Positions 1 through 9,050 of a DNA stretch of 64,000 nucleotides are shown here, in pieces. Each line of letters begins with the position of its first letter. The first letter of the stretch is position 1. The stretch comes from an alpha proteobacterium U9-1i. GTDB lineage: Bacteria > Pseudomonadota > Alphaproteobacteria > Caulobacterales > Aquidulcibacteraceae. The stretch spans positions 1,550,001 to 1,614,000 of the forward strand of contig BBSY01000002.1 in the NCBI GenBank assembly GCA_000974665.1, in the 5' to 3' direction. The notes under the pieces were generated by a model. The model was not told the DNA's origin. It worked only from the letters and a program-made list of their open reading frames with translations, and did not search any database. Position numbers and translations under genes: made by a program.

Positions 1-860
1 GCGCGCAGCGATTCCGCCGATTGAAGGTCCGTGTCGTGGGCAATGTAAAATTGCGCTGTCTTGCCGCCGAGCGAGGACAGGGCTTTGCGCGATGCGCGTT
101 CGTTCAGCATCGCGATAGTAAAGATGATCGCGGCGCCTGCGACCGCCATCACGCCAATCCAGAAGTGCAGCACAAAGCAGATAAAGATAAAGAGCGGCGT
201 CCACGGCAGATCGAGTAGGCCAATCGTGGCGGGGCTCGAGATCGCTTGGCGCACCAAATCAAGTTCCCGCATGCCGGCCGGAGGGGCGCCCGACGGCGCG
301 CGGCGGCGCGCCGCGAGCGCTTCCTCCATGATCGCGCGGCCAGCCAAACGTTCAACCCGCAACGACGCCCGCGCGAGCAGGCGCGCGCGCAGGGAATCCA
401 ACTGCGCCATGACAGCGAGCGCCGCGATCATGACAACGCTGATCAATACCAATGTGAGTGTGGCGCCCGTTGGCAGCACGCGGTCATACACCTGCAGCAT
501 GAAGAGCGACGGCGCCAAGTAGAGGATATTGATGCCGGCGCTGAACGCGATGATCAGCGCGATATGGCGCTTGATGCCGCGTCGGGCGGCGCCAATAACA
601 TCGGACGGCGCGACAGGCTCGGAGACGCCGTTCTCCTCATCGCCCCCAAAGGGAGGCCAACGCCAAAGCTTCTCACGCAGCCACTGCCCCGCGCGCGCGA
701 CGCTCCGGCCGGCATCGCGCACCGGCGCTGGAAGGCGCGGCCTCAAGCGATCGAGCAGCTTGGGCTCCGGTTGAGCTGCGGTGTCAGGCTCCGCGTCTTC
801 CGCGGGTCGATCGCGGCGGTTCGCCGTCAACCAAGAAAAAAACTCGTTGGTGCTACCCAT
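1..860 (-). CDS. Type I secretion ABC transporter, permease/ATPase (partial, N-terminal part)
   Basis: The reading frame starts at ATG 860 and runs off the left edge, so about 286 N-terminal residues are visible and the ATPase domain is outside the window. After a polar, charged N-terminus of about 95 residues comes the membrane domain, containing the stretch INILYLAPSLFMLQVYDRVL followed by hydrophobic segments. This is the signature of the PrtD-type type I secretion ABC proteins, which export RTX proteins directly from cytoplasm to medium together with a membrane-fusion protein and TolC. The partner genes must lie to the left. A natural client is the RTX heme peroxidase at 23310-28769; that link is inferred. 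The start has no strong ribosome-binding site. The long N-terminal extension is somewhat unusual, so a later start is possible. Confidence 0.85.
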   Translation of the reverse strand, partial: MGSTNEFFSWLTANRRDRPAEDAEPDTAAQPEPKLLDRLRPRLPAPVRDAGRSVARAGQWLREKLWRWPPFGGDEENGVSEPVAPSDVIGAARRGIKRHIALIIAFSAGINILYLAPSLFMLQVYDRVLPTGATLTLVLISVVMIAALAVMAQLDSLRARLLARASLRVERLAGRAIMEEALAARRRAPSGAPPAGMRELDLVRQAISSPATIGLLDLPWTPLFIFICFVLHFWIGVMAVAGAAIIFTIAMLNERASRKALSSLGGKTAQFYIAHDTDLQSAESLR

Positions 861-919
861 GCGCTACTCATAAGCGAGCGTGGGCCTTGCTTGGAGGCGT
901 TGCAAACGGCTGGGGAAAA

Positions 920-1150
920 TCAACCTAGTTTGGTGAGCGCCACCGCGACGGCCGCCCACACGATGGCGCAAAACGAGACAACCGCAACGACGCTCGCGAA
1001 TTTTGGCCAGGAAAAATGCGCGACGCCGAGAGCGCCTTGGGTGGGCGCAAAGCGCGCCTGAATGAGACGGAGGTTAGGTCGAGATCTGGCCGCGCGCGTC
1101 ATGAACGCCCCCCGGAGCGCGAGCTGCTCCATGACGACTACGTCGCCCAC
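920..1150 (-). CDS. Small single-pass membrane protein, unknown function
   Basis: The frame encodes 76 residues. A second ATG at 1102 would give 60 residues and has a G-rich run just upstream, so it may be the true start. The only recognisable feature is one hydrophobic helix near the C-terminus (FASVVAVVSFCAIVWAAVAV). It lies 59 bases upstream of the type I secretion transporter in the same orientation and could be co-transcribed with it. I do not recognise a family. It may be a small accessory membrane protein or a chance frame. Confidence 0.4.
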   Translation of the reverse strand: MGDVVVMEQLALRGAFMTRAARSRPNLRLIQARFAPTQGALGVAHFSWPKFASVVAVVSFCAIVWAAVAVALTKLG

Positions 1151-1201
1151 GGGAACTTATTCCGGCCGCGTTAACCACCTTGCGACGAGCGCAGTGTTTT
1201 C

Positions 1202-1228
1202 ATTTAAAATTCCCCTAAAAAGGGAAAT
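1202..1228 (-). terminator. Likely rho-independent terminator of the minus-strand gsp arm
   Basis: On the minus strand an 8-bp stem, ATTTCCCT with AGGGGAAT (one G-U pair), closes a four-base T loop and is followed by TTTAAAT. It begins 17 bases beyond the gspI stop codon, where the minus-strand operon should end. Confidence 0.5.
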
Positions 1229-1244
1229 ATCTGGGGGATGACCG

Positions 1245-1661
1245 CTATTCCGGGGTCCGCCGCCGCCAGCCAAGCTTATCTAGGCTGACCGCGGCGATCA
1301 CCCCGTCCGTTCCGAGCACCTCAGCTTCGACCCGCCACAACGTAACGTCAAAATTGCCGTCGCCACGCGGGAACGCGGTGCTGCGGACAGTGGAGGAAAG
1401 GGGGGTGGCGCGCCACGAGAGCGTGCGGCCTTCGCCGAGCCGGATTTGCCCGTTCGGCGTGTCGCTAAAATTGAGGTCGCGCAGAACCGCCAGAGCGCTT
1501 CGCTCGGCCTGTAACGCCGCCACTTGATGGCGCTGCTGGATCAGATTGCGCTGAATCTGGATCTCGAGCCCCAGTATCGGAATTAAAGCGATGGCGACAA
1601 TCGCGACGGCCGCCAGCGTCTCGATCAAGCTGAAGCCGCGTTCGCGGTGGCGTTCGATCAT
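1245..1661 (-). CDS. gspI: Type II secretion minor pseudopilin, GspI-like
   Basis: A 138-residue protein with a short basic leader, then a prepilin cleavage site (RERG before FSLIE) and a hydrophobic N-terminal helix. Glu at position +5 of the mature protein is present, as needed for pseudopilus assembly. The C-terminal part is a small pseudopilin head. Length and the motif LQAERSALAVLRDL fit GspI, a minor pseudopilin at the tip of the T2SS pseudopilus, although GspH cannot be fully excluded. Its ATG overlaps the stop of the prepilin peptidase gene by four bases, so enzyme and substrate are translationally coupled. It is the last gene of the minus-strand arm. Confidence 0.75.
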   Translation of the reverse strand: MIERHRERGFSLIETLAAVAIVAIALIPILGLEIQIQRNLIQQRHQVAALQAERSALAVLRDLNFSDTPNGQIRLGEGRTLSWRATPLSSTVRSTAFPRGDGNFDVTLWRVEAEVLGTDGVIAAVSLDKLGWRRRTPE

Positions 1662-2251
1662 GCCCAGCCTCCGGCGCGCATGATCAGTGCTATGGCCGCG
1701 GCGCTTGCGAGGCCAATCCCAAGCGGAACCGCGGAGGTGCGGGGTTGGGTCGGTCGCGCAAAAAGGATCGCTGTGGCGATGGCGGCAATGGCGACGACAA
1801 CAAGCGCCGTCTGCGCGCCCAAGAGCGCGCCGATCGCGGCGGCGAGTTTCACGTCGCCTAAACCCAGGCCATGGGCGCCTCGCAACATCTTGTACGCTTC
1901 GCGCACGAGCAGCAGCAATCCGCCAGCTATCGCCGCCCCGAGAAGCGGACTTTGCCAGTCGCCGGGTAACAAGAACGCCAACGCCGCGAGCGTGAGCGTG
2001 AGGCGGTCAGGGATCAAGAAGTGGCGGCGATCGGTTTCAACGATCAGCGCGCACATGAGCACGCACGCCGCTGTAAGCGCCGCGGTGTTCGCATCAGCGC
2101 CAAAAGCCGAAAGCAAAGACGCAACGGCGACACTCAAGCCAAGCGCAACCGGCAAGCCCAGCCGCAGCCGCACGGCCAATTCGTCACGTGCCGCCAGGCC
2201 CGCGATCAGCACTGCCGCAACGCTCGCGATGAGAACAAGAACGCTCGGCAT
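1658..2251 (-). CDS. A24 prepilin peptidase (GspO/TadV type)
   Basis: A 197-residue integral membrane aspartyl protease that would cleave the leader peptides of the pseudopilins encoded alongside. The two catalytic aspartates are in the expected contexts: D74 in ETDRRHFLIPD and D133 in GLGLGDVK. The rest is hydrophobic helices. It lacks the N-terminal cytoplasmic methyltransferase domain with paired CxxC motifs found in full-length GspO/PilD. It may therefore only cleave, and N-methylation may be absent or done by another protein. It lies three bases after the gspF stop and overlaps gspI by four bases. Confidence 0.85.
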   Translation of the reverse strand: MPSVLVLIASVAAVLIAGLAARDELAVRLRLGLPVALGLSVAVASLLSAFGADANTAALTAACVLMCALIVETDRRHFLIPDRLTLTLAALAFLLPGDWQSPLLGAAIAGGLLLLVREAYKMLRGAHGLGLGDVKLAAAIGALLGAQTALVVVAIAAIATAILFARPTQPRTSAVPLGIGLASAAAIALIMRAGGWA

Positions 2252-2254
2252 GCG

Positions 2255-3445
2255 CTAGCCGATCGATTCATAGATGCTCGCCAGGGCCGACACGAGGCTG
2301 AGGACGATGACGCCGATCGCGCTGGCGACGAGCGCGATGGCGATTGGCTCCACCAACAGGGTGAGACGTTTCAATGCGTCGCGAAAATCCTCTTCGTTGC
2401 GGTCGGCCACGGCGCGGAACATCTCGCCCAACGCGCCGGAGCGTTGGCCGGCGCGGATCATGCTGGCGTCAACCGGGGTCAGCAATCCGGACTTCGAAAA
2501 CGTTTCATCGACGCGCTTGCCGCCACGCAATGCCTGGATCGCCGCTGCGGACTCAGTCGGCGCTTGATGCAAGGACGCCGCCGCCAAGGCCGACGCGTCG
2601 AGAACGCTTACGCCGGAATCAAGCGTGATTGCCATGATCCGCGCCCAGTTGGCGCGGCGGCGCGCTTCAAGCAATTGTTTCAAGCCCGGAATCGCGCGCG
2701 CCATATCCCCGGCCGCGCGCGCGCCGCTTTCCGTAGTGAAGGCGCCAGCTACGGCAGCGATCAACGCGGCAAACCCCAGCATCACAAGTAAAGCATTGTC
2801 GCGGAAGAATTCGCCAGCGCCGATGACGAACGCCGAGAGGCCGGTGAGTTCGGCGCGCGCGTTGCGCAGCATGTCTCCGAAACGCGGCACGACCGCATAG
2901 AACAAGAAGCCGATGCTTACCGCGCCGGCCACGACCAAGAAGGCCGGGTAAGCAAGTGCATTCTGAATGTCGCGCTTGCTGCGTTCTTCGTATGAAAGCT
3001 GCCGCACCGCCTCTTCAAGCACGATCGCCAGTTTGCCGCTCGATTCACCCGCACGCATCAACGCGTAGACGTAAGCAGGATAGAACGGTGCGGCGATTTC
3101 GAATGCGCGCGCCAACCGCTGGCCTTGGCGAAGTTGTCCAGCGGCGGCGCGCAAATGCGCGGCGATCGGGCGGTCCTTCATCGCCGAAGCGATGGTGTCG
3201 AGCGCTTCGAGGAGTTCGACGCCCGCGCGGGCCATCACGCCGAGTTGACGCAGCACCTGAATGCGGTCGTCGGCCTTGATGGCGCTGGTGCGCTGTGTCT
3301 CTGCGGCCTCGCTGACCTCGATGACGACCTTGTTCTCACCCCGAAGGCGTCGCAACGCTTCGGCGCGATTGGGCGCGGAGACGACATTGGTGGTCGTTCG
3401 CCCGCCCGCGTCGAGCGCGCGATAGGTGAAGCGCCGTTCGTTCAC
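2255..3445 (-). CDS. gspF: Type II secretion inner-membrane platform protein GspF
   Basis: A 396-residue protein when started at GTG 3445, which overlaps the gspE stop codon as GTGA. The open frame extends further upstream inside gspE, but the family N-terminus (NERRFTYRALDAGGR) begins exactly at this GTG. It has the two duplicated GspF/PilC cytoplasmic domains (about residues 55-170 and 255-375, the first with LRQLGVMARAGVELLEALD), each followed by hydrophobic segments. It anchors the assembly platform and contacts the ATPase GspE. The coupled gspE-gspF order is typical. Confidence 0.92.
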   Translation of the reverse strand: MNERRFTYRALDAGGRTTTNVVSAPNRAEALRRLRGENKVVIEVSEAAETQRTSAIKADDRIQVLRQLGVMARAGVELLEALDTIASAMKDRPIAAHLRAAAGQLRQGQRLARAFEIAAPFYPAYVYALMRAGESSGKLAIVLEEAVRQLSYEERSKRDIQNALAYPAFLVVAGAVSIGFLFYAVVPRFGDMLRNARAELTGLSAFVIGAGEFFRDNALLVMLGFAALIAAVAGAFTTESGARAAGDMARAIPGLKQLLEARRRANWARIMAITLDSGVSVLDASALAAASLHQAPTESAAAIQALRGGKRVDETFSKSGLLTPVDASMIRAGQRSGALGEMFRAVADRNEEDFRDALKRLTLLVEPIAIALVASAIGVIVLSLVSALASIYESIG

Positions 3446-5109
3446 GAGGAAACGACCCTGAAGGCTTCGGAAAAGGTTGTCTCGCCGGCGCGGGCTTTGC
3501 GCATCGCGCTTTCGAATAAGGTACGAAAGCCATGCCGCCGGGCGTGCTGAATCAAGTCCGGCTCGCTTTCGCGCTGGCGAATGGCTTCCTGCAATTCGCT
3601 GTCTACCTTTGTAACCTCGAAGACGCCGAAGCGGCCGCGATAGCCGGATCTTGCGCAAGCGGGACAGCCGTTGGCGTCGCGCCAGGCGGGCGCGCCCTCG
3701 GTAAGCACGCTGGGCGCCATGGTGTGCAGCCGCGCATCGAACGAGGCGGCGGGCGCGGGTGTCGAGCACGTCTCGCAAACCTGACGCAGCAGGCGCTGGC
3801 CCACGACGACGCGAAGCACTTCCGCGAGTAGAAATTCTTCCACTTCCAAGTCGAGCAAACGTGAGATCGCGGCGAGTGCGGAATTGGTGTGGACTGTGGA
3901 GATCACGAGGTGACCGGTAAGCGCAGCGCGCACTGCCGTCTTGGCGGTTTCGCTGTCGCGAATTTCGCCGACGAAGATGATGTCGGGGTCTTGCCGCAAG
4001 ATCGAGCGTAGGCCAGCGGCAAAGTCGAGCCCAATTTCCGGACGCACCTTCATTTGCAGTGCGCCCGGCGCATCGATTTCCACTGGGTCTTCGATCGTGA
4101 CGATTTTGCGGTTTCCGTCGTTCAAATGATTGATCAGCCGATAGACGGTTGTCGTCTTGCCGGAGCCGGTGGGACCGGACACGAGGATGAGTCCGTTCGG
4201 ACGCTGGATCGCCTCAAGCAGAATGTCGCGCTGATCGGCATCGAGACCGAGTTCGTCGAGCTCCGGAATTTGCGCAGCGCCGCCCAACAAGCGTACCACG
4301 ATGGATTCACCCCACGTCGTCGGCAGCGTCGAGACGCGTACGTCGAGATCCTTTCCGGAAACGCGGATGCGTTGGCGCCCGTCCTGCGGCATACGCCGTT
4401 CTGCGATGTCCATCCCGGACAGAAGTTTCACGCGCGAGGAAATGGCGTCGAAGGCGCCGCGGGCGGCGGTGCGCCATTGCGTCAGTACGCCATCAATGCG
4501 CAGTCGAACGATCACCTTATCTTCGAACGGCTCGAAATGAACGTCGCTGGCGCGCTGGGCCATGGCCTCTGTGAAGACCGCGTTGACAAAATCGATAACC
4601 GGCGCTTCCTCCGCCAGTTCCATCAGCCGCGATGGATCAAGTGCGCCGTCGCCGCCCAGCTGCGATTCAGCGCCAAGATCGAGCAGGAGCGGTTCAAGCG
4701 TCAGCGAGCTTGCGATGTGCAGGCGCTTTTCGGCGCTTGTCCATTGTTCGAGCGCGTCGTGCAATTCCGCGTCGTCGATACGACGGGCGGCGACGCACAG
4801 CGCCTCGTCGTCAAACCAGATCACAGCTTCGCGTTCGATCAGCCAGGATAGCGGCGCCCCGAGGCGCTGCGCTGCGTCGATGACGGCAGCCGCCGATGGC
4901 AACGCCGAACGCTCAAGGATCGGCGTGTTGAAATGCTGGGCGGACGCGGCAAGTAATTCATCTTCGGAGATCGCGCCCATCCGCACCAAGGTCGGCCCGA
5001 CGGGCGCGCCCGTCTGGGTGGTCACGCGAACGGCCTCGGCCAGATCGGCAATCGAGACGAGATTGCGCTCGATGAGAATGTCTTCGAGGCGGCGCATAGT
5101 TGGTTCCAT
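3442..5109 (-). CDS. gspE: Type II secretion ATPase GspE
   Basis: A 555-residue hexameric ATPase that powers pseudopilus extension. It has an N1E domain (about residues 1-150), a second N-terminal domain (about 165-275) and the C-terminal motor domain. Visible motifs are Walker A GPTGSGKTT at 312-320, an Asp box around TIEDPVE (338-344), Walker B IIFVGEIRD (377-385) and a His box around TGHLVISTVHT. A four-cysteine zinc site is present as C445/C448 and C482/C485. It is first in the minus-strand arm and diverges from gspG across a 166-base promoter region. Start could be ATG 5109 or ATG 5097. Confidence 0.95.
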   Translation of the reverse strand: MEPTMRRLEDILIERNLVSIADLAEAVRVTTQTGAPVGPTLVRMGAISEDELLAASAQHFNTPILERSALPSAAAVIDAAQRLGAPLSWLIEREAVIWFDDEALCVAARRIDDAELHDALEQWTSAEKRLHIASSLTLEPLLLDLGAESQLGGDGALDPSRLMELAEEAPVIDFVNAVFTEAMAQRASDVHFEPFEDKVIVRLRIDGVLTQWRTAARGAFDAISSRVKLLSGMDIAERRMPQDGRQRIRVSGKDLDVRVSTLPTTWGESIVVRLLGGAAQIPELDELGLDADQRDILLEAIQRPNGLILVSGPTGSGKTTTVYRLINHLNDGNRKIVTIEDPVEIDAPGALQMKVRPEIGLDFAAGLRSILRQDPDIIFVGEIRDSETAKTAVRAALTGHLVISTVHTNSALAAISRLLDLEVEEFLLAEVLRVVVGQRLLRQVCETCSTPAPAASFDARLHTMAPSVLTEGAPAWRDANGCPACARSGYRGRFGVFEVTKVDSELQEAIRQRESEPDLIQHARRHGFRTLFESAMRKARAGETTFSEAFRVVSS

Positions 5110-5275
5110 GGATATCCGCGCCGAGGCTAGACTTGGATTGCGTGCGCTCCAAGCGGTGGCAAGCCGCGCGCGAAGATTCTAGCGCCCGTGGGGAAATGCA
5201 TCGGAAACGCTGCGCGAAGGGCGAGCGCGATGCCGAACGCTCGGCTACACTGGTAAGGCTTGGCGCGGGGAAAAC

Positions 5276-5743
5276 ATGGCAGCGCGCATTAACTTTAAAC
5301 GTCGACGGCGCGATGGCCGCGCAGGCGAGTTGGGCTACAGCCTGCTCGAAGTGCTGATCGTGCTGGCGATCATCGCATTGGTGGCGGCGTTGGTTGGCCC
5401 GCGCCTGATCGCACAGCTGGATAGGTCCAAGGTCACGGCCGCGCGCGTCCAGATCACGGCGCTGATGTCGTCGATGGAAACGATGCGGATCGATCTTGGC
5501 CGCTACCCCACAGAAAGCGAGGGTCTCGACCTGCTCGTGCGCGCGCCGAACGGTGAGAGCGACGGCGTTTGGGCGGGGCCCTACCTGGACGCAGGTGTTC
5601 CGGAAGATCCATGGGGGCGGCCGTATGTGTATGAGCCGCCCGCGAATTTGAATGCGCGGCCGCGTATCGCGAGCTTGGGCGCCGATGGCGAACCCGGCGG
5701 GGAAGATATCGCCGCCGACATTTCGGTCGGCGATCCGCCATGA
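5276..5743 (+). CDS. gspG: Type II secretion major pseudopilin GspG
   Basis: A 155-residue protein. The prepilin leader ends in GELG and the mature protein begins YSLLEVLIVLAII, with Glu at +5. The head domain carries the GspG pattern: LGRYPTESEGLDLL, then PWGRPYVYEPP, then SLGADGEPGGEDIAADI, which is the calcium-binding loop of the family. It forms the shaft of the pseudopilus. A GGGGAA stretch sits just before the ATG. The leader is longer and more basic than usual (about 19 residues). It overlaps the next gene by four bases (ATGA) and heads the plus-strand arm. Confidence 0.93.
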   Translation: MAARINFKRRRRDGRAGELGYSLLEVLIVLAIIALVAALVGPRLIAQLDRSKVTAARVQITALMSSMETMRIDLGRYPTESEGLDLLVRAPNGESDGVWAGPYLDAGVPEDPWGRPYVYEPPANLNARPRIASLGADGEPGGEDIAADISVGDPP

Positions 5744-6396
5744 CGAAGCACGCGCGCACGGGCGAACAGGGCCTGAGCGTGCTGGAGGCTCTGATCGTCA
5801 CGGCGATCACGGCGATGCTGATTGTGCTCCTTTTGCCGCTGGCGCCGCGCGGCATGCGGCGCGACTACGCGGTGGCCGAAACGGCGATCGCCACTGGCGC
5901 CGCGATGCGTGCGGAACGAGCATTTCATGCGGTTTTAAGCGGATTCGCATTGCCTCCCGGTCCGCGCGAGCCTGGCCAGGTCGAGGCCGTCATACGCGGC
6001 AATCGTATCGGCTTGGCCGGCCAATTCCTCGCAATCCAGGAAAGCCCCTGCGCCCGCGCGGGCGTAGAGGGCGCAGCGCGCGTGTTCGTACGGCGCGACG
6101 GCGCCGGCGGCGCGCTCGTTTGCGAGGGACCGCACGGCGCGGCTGATTTGCTGCGCTGGGCGGAGGGGCGCGCATCGTTTTCCTACAGCGCCGATGCTGT
6201 GAACTGGACGCAGACCTGGCCGGTAGGGCGTGCCCAAGGCGCACCCGACGCGCAGTCCGTGCTGGTAAGGTTCACGCTCGCCTCGCGCGCGACCGGCGAT
6301 AGCGAATGGATCGGCCGCGCGGGCGCGACTGAACCCGTCGATCTTGGCGCGGCGCCTGCGGAATCGCCTGCCAATGCTCCCGCGAGCGCGCCATGA
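5740..6396 (+). CDS. Type II secretion minor pseudopilin, GspJ-like
   Basis: A 218-residue protein with a short leader ending EQG, then LSVLEALIVTAITAMLIVLL, a pseudopilin N-terminal helix with Glu at +5. Its size and position between gspG and gspK fit GspJ. The head is divergent and ends in an Ala/Pro-rich tail. No separate gspH is visible in either arm, so this protein could cover an H-like or J-like role. It overlaps both neighbours by four bases, so translation of the G-J-K series is coupled. Confidence 0.7.
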   Translation: MTKHARTGEQGLSVLEALIVTAITAMLIVLLLPLAPRGMRRDYAVAETAIATGAAMRAERAFHAVLSGFALPPGPREPGQVEAVIRGNRIGLAGQFLAIQESPCARAGVEGAARVFVRRDGAGGALVCEGPHGAADLLRWAEGRASFSYSADAVNWTQTWPVGRAQGAPDAQSVLVRFTLASRATGDSEWIGRAGATEPVDLGAAPAESPANAPASAP

Positions 6397-7466
6397 GGCG
6401 AGGGGCCGAGCAGGGTTATGTGATGCTGGTCGCGGCGGTGACGATCGCGGCCTTGGCGCTTGCCGTGATGGTGGCCGCACGCGCCCAAACCGATTTGGGG
6501 CCCGCTTTAAGGCGGCTGAGCGACGAAGTACGTCTGGAGGCGGCGGCGCAAACCGCGGAAGCGCGCGTGGCGTTTCTGTTGACGACCGAACCCGTTGGAC
6601 TGGCGGCGATCGAAGTCGGCGGCGATCGCAATCTCGCGCAGGATGCGGCTGCTGCGGAGACGCGGCGCGGCATCGATACGGGCGCGGTCATCCGGGTGCG
6701 TCTCGATGGGCTAGGCTACGGCGTCCAACTAGGCCAAGCCCAGGCGCTGGTCTCGATCCAGGACGAGGCCGGTTTGCTCAATCTTAACGCCGCCGATGAA
6801 ACCGCGACCCGCGCGCTACTGGCGTATGCCGGCGCTGCGCGCGTTGCGCCGTTGGCGGCGGCCTTGGTCGACTATATCGATGCCGATGACCTACAGCGTG
6901 CGTCTGGCGCCGAAGCGGACGATTATGCGCGCGCCGGTCTTGCCGGGCCAGCGAACGCGCCACTGCGAACGCGGACAACCGCGCTTGAGGTTCTCGGCTG
7001 GCGCGCTGAGCTTTCAGGCGCGTCACGCGGCCCGTTCTTCAACTGGACCAGTGCGCAACCCGCGACCCAAGCACTTAACGTCAATACAGCGCCAGCCGAA
7101 GTTTTGCGCGCGAGGCTCAATCTTGACGCGCGAACAACGCGGACGTTGATCGCCCATCGCGAGCGTACGCCATTTCTCTCACTGGACGAAATCGAGGGCT
7201 TCGCGGGGGCGCAAACCCGCGCCGACGCCGCGCCGATCGGCATCGCGCCGGGAACGCGTTTCAGGATTACAACAAGGCTAATTAACGCGCGTGGGGGCGC
7301 GCAAAGCATCCATGAAAGCCAATTGGTTGTCGCCAATGGCGAGAGTTCGCAGCCCGTGTATTGGAGACAAGGGGCGGTGCGCCGCGAAGATCGCGGCGCC
7401 GTTTCGCGCGGCATGATGAATGGCATTGAGTTTCTTCCAAACGGCAGAGCCAACTTTCCTTCGTGA
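6393..7466 (+). CDS. gspK: Type II secretion minor pseudopilin GspK
   Basis: A 357-residue protein with an N-terminal pseudopilin helix (GYVMLVAAVTIAALALAVMV), in which the +5 Glu is not evident, as in other GspK proteins. The large head shows the family motifs ALVSIQDEAGLLNLN, VDYIDADD and LNVNTAPAEVL, and a helix-hairpin-helix-like segment (FLSLDEIEGF). GspK caps the pseudopilus tip with GspI and GspJ. Length is normal for the family. It overlaps the preceding gene by four bases. Confidence 0.9.
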   Translation: MRRGAEQGYVMLVAAVTIAALALAVMVAARAQTDLGPALRRLSDEVRLEAAAQTAEARVAFLLTTEPVGLAAIEVGGDRNLAQDAAAAETRRGIDTGAVIRVRLDGLGYGVQLGQAQALVSIQDEAGLLNLNAADETATRALLAYAGAARVAPLAAALVDYIDADDLQRASGAEADDYARAGLAGPANAPLRTRTTALEVLGWRAELSGASRGPFFNWTSAQPATQALNVNTAPAEVLRARLNLDARTTRTLIAHRERTPFLSLDEIEGFAGAQTRADAAPIGIAPGTRFRITTRLINARGGAQSIHESQLVVANGESSQPVYWRQGAVRREDRGAVSRGMMNGIEFLPNGRANFPS

Positions 7467-8472
7467 AGACGGAAGCTTGGTGAACGCGGCGGGAGATCCC
7501 GTTGCGCCGGCTGATGTGAAGACACTGGCCTTGAGCCGCGCGTTCTGCCGTTTTCACAATTTCCGCGCGCCACCGGGCGCGACCGCTTCGCAGATCGCAC
7601 GCGCTGCGCGTTTGGCGGGGGAGGCGCAGGCGCCGTTCGCCGACACTGGCCGGCTGATCCTTCGCGCCAGCGGCGGCGCTGCTATCTGGTTGTGGGACAA
7701 AACGAAGATCGCGGAGATCTTCGGAACACGCGCCGTTGAAGCAGCGCCAGAGAGCGTGTTTGCGGCGGCGGGCGAGGGGTGGCGCGTAACCGAGGTGCTT
7801 GACGGGTACGAGGCGCAATATTGGCGAGACAGCGCGCTTCGCGCGTCCACCTGGCGACGCCAACACTTCACCGACGACCAATGGCGCCTGTTCGTCAGCA
7901 GCGTTGACGATGCAATTGCGCCAGCGCCGGCGAGCCCGCCAATCGCGGAAAAGCCTTTGTTTGATGGTGCTAGCGCGTGGCGGCGTCAGCAGATCAAGCC
8001 ACCCTTGACCTGGGCGGACGCCGAGCGCGGCGCGGCCACCGCGGCGTTCTGCGCGGCCGGTGTGGCTGCGTTCTTCCTTGGTCAGGCGCTACGCTTGGAA
8101 TCCGAAGCGCAAGCGGCGACGCGTCAGGCGGCCGAGATCGCAGAGGCGCTCAGCGCCGACCCGCGCGCACGGCGTGCGGAATCGCAACTCACGCTCATTT
8201 CGCGCTACCGCAACGAGATTGAGACGCCGGACGTCTTGGGCGCGGCGTCGGATGCGTTCGACGTACTTAACAGATTTGGCCTGTCGCCGGACGATTGGGG
8301 CGTCGACGAGGCCGGCCTTCGGATCACGGTGCTGAATGCGGATGGCGCGCCGGTGCGCGACATTGTCGCCGCCCTCGAGGCGACGGATTCGCTCAACGAT
8401 GTCGAGCCGATCTTTCGCGGACGCGGCCAGGGGCTTGAGTTCAACGCCGCGCTCACGGCGCCCCGTCCATGA
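7420..8472 (+). CDS. Type II secretion platform protein, GspL-like
   Basis: A 350-residue protein with a cytoplasmic N-terminal part of about 200 residues, one membrane helix (AAFCAAGVAAFFLGQAL, about 207-224), a short coiled region and a C-terminal periplasmic domain. This layout and its position between gspK and gspM fit GspL, which recruits GspE to the membrane. Sequence similarity to classical GspL is not obvious by eye, so the call rests on architecture and order. The ATG at 7420 overlaps gspK by 47 bases and has no clear ribosome-binding site. GTG 7480, just after the gspK stop, is an alternative start. Confidence 0.65.
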   Translation: MALSFFQTAEPTFLREDGSLVNAAGDPVAPADVKTLALSRAFCRFHNFRAPPGATASQIARAARLAGEAQAPFADTGRLILRASGGAAIWLWDKTKIAEIFGTRAVEAAPESVFAAAGEGWRVTEVLDGYEAQYWRDSALRASTWRRQHFTDDQWRLFVSSVDDAIAPAPASPPIAEKPLFDGASAWRRQQIKPPLTWADAERGAATAAFCAAGVAAFFLGQALRLESEAQAATRQAAEIAEALSADPRARRAESQLTLISRYRNEIETPDVLGAASDAFDVLNRFGLSPDDWGVDEAGLRITVLNADGAPVRDIVAALEATDSLNDVEPIFRGRGQGLEFNAALTAPRP

Positions 8473-9050
8473 AGGCCCAGATCGACGCCCTTATCGCGCG
8501 CTGGGGTGCGCTGAGCGCACGGGAACGCGCTGGCGCGGCGGTTCTGCTTGCGCTGTTCATGGTGGGCGCCGCTTCAGGCGCCGCCGACTGGATGTTCAAC
8601 GCGCAAGAAAAGGCACGCCAGGCGCGCGAAGCGCAGGTGCGCATCGAAGCCGTGTCTGGCCTCCAACAGGATGAAGCTTGGCGTGGGCGCGTCGCCGAAG
8701 CCGCAGGGCGGGTCTGGGCCTGGTCGGTGGTTGAGCCTACCGAGAGCATTGCGCGCGCGCGGGCCATGGCTGAGCTCGAAGCATTGGTTCAGGGCGCCGG
8801 TGTGAGTGACGCCAGCGTGACAGCCGTCGAGGCGGAGGAAGGCGCGGAGGGAGCGCCGCTCGGCCCGCTCGATTTCGTGATCGAGGGCGATTTTGATTGG
8901 GCGGCAGTGAGCGCGCTTTTGACGAATTTCGAGCAAAGCCCTCTCAGCGTGTCCACCACTGCAATGGACGTACGCGGCAGCGCCGACGGAGCGCCACGCT
9001 TCAGCATGACCGTGCGCCTTTCCTTCGTGGATGAGGATTTCGGCGCATGA
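8469..9050 (+). CDS. Type II secretion platform protein, GspM-like
   Basis: A 193-residue protein with a short cytoplasmic N-terminus (WGALSARERAGAAVL, similar to the RER motif common in GspM), one membrane helix at about 23-45, a helical stretch and a small C-terminal periplasmic domain. GspM partners GspL in the inner-membrane platform. Gene order and the four-base overlaps on both sides support the assignment. Confidence 0.75.
   Translation: MKAQIDALIARWGALSARERAGAAVLLALFMVGAASGAADWMFNAQEKARQAREAQVRIEAVSGLQQDEAWRGRVAEAAGRVWAWSVVEPTESIARARAMAELEALVQGAGVSDASVTAVEAEEGAEGAPLGPLDFVIEGDFDWAAVSALLTNFEQSPLSVSTTAMDVRGSADGAPRFSMTVRLSFVDEDFGA

Noticed and set aside
246-1061. A 271-codon plus-strand open frame at the left edge
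   Set aside because: Its translation is Arg/Ala-rich without domains, while the opposite strand encodes the conserved type I secretion transporter over the same bases.
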